DNA of 64,000 nucleotides from Gonocerus acuteangulatus. Lineage: Eukaryota > Arthropoda > Insecta > Hemiptera > Coreidae. The position numbers and the translations under genes are program-made. How positions within the stretch are numbered: position 1 is the first letter of the stretch; each line of letters begins with the position of its first letter. The DNA lies in assembly GCA_946811695.1 (NCBI GenBank), contig OX328123.1, forward strand, positions 46,785,253-46,849,252, written 5' to 3'. Under the pieces are notes generated by a model, which made no database searches, had not been told where the DNA came from, and worked only from the letters and a program-made list of their open reading frames with translations. Of the stretch, positions 61,019 to 64,000 are shown in pieces.

Positions 61019-64000
61019 GGGGGGTCACTTCTTGGTGATTATAATTTTAAGTGAACTTAATAATGTAGCTTAAACATATACATTTTTGTTAACGAAATAA
61101 CCAAAATCCACCTGCTATCGCTCATTAAAGTTAGCATTTGAATATAAAGTTTCTCATGCTGGAAGCATCGTGTACATTTTTTGCCTGTAATTAAATGTAT
61201 ATTTATTGTAAATTATTTCATGAATGTAGAATCTTCATTGATTGTTAATAACTCGTAATTTTGTTTATTGTTAAAAAACAGAGGCACATTCCAAAAGAAC
61301 ATGTGTACTTGTTATTGTTGGATTTGTTATTGAATCATTAAATGAGCTACAAAATACCTATTATTAACATGCCAAAATACTAAATAGGCAGTTTCCAAGA
61401 TTCAGATAAATTATAATGTTCAGAATTAAAAAAAAAAAAAATAAAAAAAAAAAATAAATAAATAGATTTCTTTGAATCTCATATATTTATCTGAAATAAT
61501 TACCATAATTATATTATTTAAATACATGAAAATAGAAATTACTTTATAATCTCTGTTTATATTATCCTGATGAGAATTTTTTTAGTTTTACAAGATTTAA
61601 TTCCAATCAACTTTCTTGCAATAAATAAATTTAATTTATTAAAACATAATTTTTTACTATAATTTGATGTGTATTCAGAGTTTTGGTCTATATATATTCA
61701 CAGTTGGTTAATTAATTCTATTTTTTTTAAATATTTTTAATGGTATTCGTACAGTATTTTTTTCTTAAATATTTTCCTTTGTTATTAAGTAATGGTTTAT
61801 TTATTTTTTTTAATATTAGGTCAAAAAATCAAACCGTATTATCTAAATTCAATTTAAGAAAAAATAAAAATCCACACTTATTATTTTAAATTATTTTAGG
61901 ACTTCTTTCATTTTTGCTTAGCAGAAAAATCTTTATTTTCTTTATAAATCAAATTTTTATTCATGAAGCTGAGGTTAGATTATCTTAATTAAAATGTTAA
62001 TTAAAGGAGTTTACAGCAAATGCTGGAGTAAGTGTTAGTTTATAATATGTTTGCTTTATTACACCTGTAAATATTTTATTCAGAAAAATAACAAATGTTG
62101 CACATTAATTATTTTGAATTTATTTTCTTCTAGGCTTATTCATTCATTGAAGGAGACTATTTTTTATGTATTGCTTTAATTATTATTATTTTTTATTGGG
62201 AAAAGTTTGATTTCATTTTTTTTTTCCTTTCTTGAATGTGAGATGATAGATATGTATTATTTTTGCTTTTCCTGTGTTTATTAATAACTTATTGTTTAAA
62301 TTCATTGCAATTGTTTTCAAAGTGCCATGAACTCCCTGCCTTCCCTTGTCAAATGATTTTATTATCCTCCTTTCTTTTTTAGTTTTAGGAGAAACACCTT
62401 CATTCAATTATTGACATTTATGATTGGACCAGAACAAATAAAATGAAAATGAAAAGGTTTATGGCTCATGTCAGAGGATTGTTATGGTTTTTTAAGAATT
62501 ATTTTGGAATGAGTTTCGGTTTGAATACATCAATAAATAATTTTTTTTTTATTAAAAATAAATAAAGTTTATAGAATAATTAATTATAAAATATTTTACA
62601 CCAACCAAGTGACAACTTTAAGAAATTTTACTTTCCAGTTTTGGCCCATAAAATCGATAAAAAAAACATGGGAATTACCACAAATATAGATAAACCAAAC
62701 AAATATAATATTAAATTAAATAAGAGTTGTAAGCCTAGAAACTCAGTCATTTTTTAAGGACACCAATTTCCATGCCCATTAATGTAAATTATGTTTTGTT
62801 TTTTATGTATAACTTTATTTATTATGTATTTCATAGGGAACCACACCTTAAAAAATAGAAACGATATATTTTTGTTCAGAGCCAACTTTACAAAAATAAA
62901 TCTTCAGTGAAGTTCAGGATATTTCCTTTGAAAGCTGACTCTATATGAAAATATATAATTTCAGAGAACACGTCTAATCTTTTATCAATTCCTAAATTGA
63001 GCCCTCACCAGCTAGCGAAACACAGATATTCATTATATTCAGCCTCAGGAGAGCTAAATGTTAGAAACGTTATCTCTTCTAATGAAATTCGCCTTGTAAT
63101 ATTCCTTTACAATGCTAAAATAAAAACTAATAATGTTGAAGAAATAAACATCCTTATACAATCCTGTTATTTTAAAATAAATGGTTCGAAATGTTCTACT
63201 TTATTTACCACTTGTACTTATAGGTTACTGATTGAAATTGTGTTACTTGAAATAACATAAAGAAACTGCATTAATAGCCAAATAGTTGATACGCTAACAC
63301 AAACAAAAAAAAAAAAAAAGAACAAAGAAAACTCATAACGAAATTCATAATTGTCTAATATCCTTACGTCTATCTTGCAAGTAAGCAAGGCAGTGTTTCA
63401 TAAATAAATGAACTCTTTCACTTAGAGGACATAAAATCCACGTACATGTCTCAGTCTAATTAAAACATTTATTGTTCCATAATAATTGCCTAATACTTCT
63501 TGAATTTATTTAAAATATTTTTCCTGTTTAAATGATTTCATTTTGTTATTGTCTATTGTTGAAGGAAAATTACCAGAAAAAAAATAACTCATTTCAAAAT
63601 AATCTCTGTATAAAATTATTCCTTTTTTTATATATATTTGTTAACTTTATATTTTTGGTTTTTCTTCTATAGAAAATGTTTGAAAAAGAATCTCCACTTT
63701 AGGTAGCTTCATTTTCTTGCAATCCTTTTTAAGTTAATTTTCTCATCATTTTGTGGAAAATCAATAGAAACCATTTTTTTCTCTCTCTATGGATTTTTGC
63801 CTCCTTCTTGCCAGTTTTATAAAGCGTTGATAAATTTTGTTGGTTCATACATTGTATAATTGTGTATATTATCTGTTATGTTTCATTAAAGAGGTTTATT
63901 GAGGGTTACAGTTAGAATTGACCATATTAATGCCTTTCTCATATTTTAGGGAAAGTGCAATGCACTGCTTAAGACCAGTGGCCTTAGAAAATTATAAAAA
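61019..64000. other. MePCE 3'UTR and downstream AT-rich sequence
   Basis: After the stop the sequence is AT-rich, with several AATAAA matches (about 61453, 62446, 62563 and others), so the polyadenylation site cannot be chosen. Low-complexity A/T blocks are at 61427-61463. A decayed hairpin-type retroposon (TAATAGCCAAATAGTTGATA then CGCTAACA and poly-A) lies at 63273-63320. No further gene was identified. Confidence 0.35.

Overview
The window is AT-rich eukaryotic DNA with spliced genes, long TA-dinucleotide tracts and dense transposable-element debris. The repeat mixture (Ty3/Gypsy, Penelope-like, Tc1/mariner, hAT, piggyBac-like and tRNA-derived SINEs) together with a Bin3/MePCE gene fits a metazoan, most likely an arthropod. 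I cannot name the species. All gene models below come from splice-site and reading-frame logic; nothing was searched against a database.

Layout. 1-10.9 kb is intergenic repeat territory: hAT-type MITEs, a 118-bp palindrome, an exact 549-bp duplication with TA tracts at its edges, a 1.9-kb giant inverted repeat, a second long inverted repeat and a TTAA-flanked piggyBac-like element that carries a hammerhead-ribozyme-like motif. 10.9-21.2 kb holds the 3' part of an unrecognised minus-strand gene (six exons, phases compatible) whose introns contain a tandem/dispersed repeat field, SINEs, a second hammerhead-like motif and a decayed Tc1 element. 23.8-34.1 kb holds the 3' part of a second unrecognised minus-strand gene (four exons, phases compatible), again with introns full of transposon fragments (mariner-type and pogo-type transposases, Penelope-like termini).

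37.1-61.0 kb is the best supported gene: an eight-exon plus-strand orthologue of MePCE (bin3 in flies), the enzyme that caps 7SK RNA with a gamma-monomethyl phosphate. All eight exons join in frame to a 673-residue protein with the SAM-binding motif and the Bin3 C-terminal domain. Its introns carry an antisense Ty3/Gypsy pol fragment (intron 1), a small snap-back Penelope-like insertion (intron 4), a TIR-bounded element with a decayed DUF7869-type gene (intron 5), a nested set of elements in a Penelope-like retroelement plus a LINE tail (intron 6), and a MITE related to the giant inverted repeat (intron 7). After the stop at 61018 the window ends in AT-rich 3'UTR or intergenic sequence.

The three host genes are arranged with the two minus-strand genes in tandem pointing away from MePCE. 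A CG-rich NRF1-type palindrome just upstream of the first MePCE coding exon may mark its promoter, possibly shared with the upstream minus-strand gene. The most unusual observations are the two intact hammerhead-like cores, a very short 'headless' retroposon made of only a GGCGC...GCGCC hairpin plus A-rich tail with its own target duplications, and the DUF7869-type element with terminal inverted repeats.
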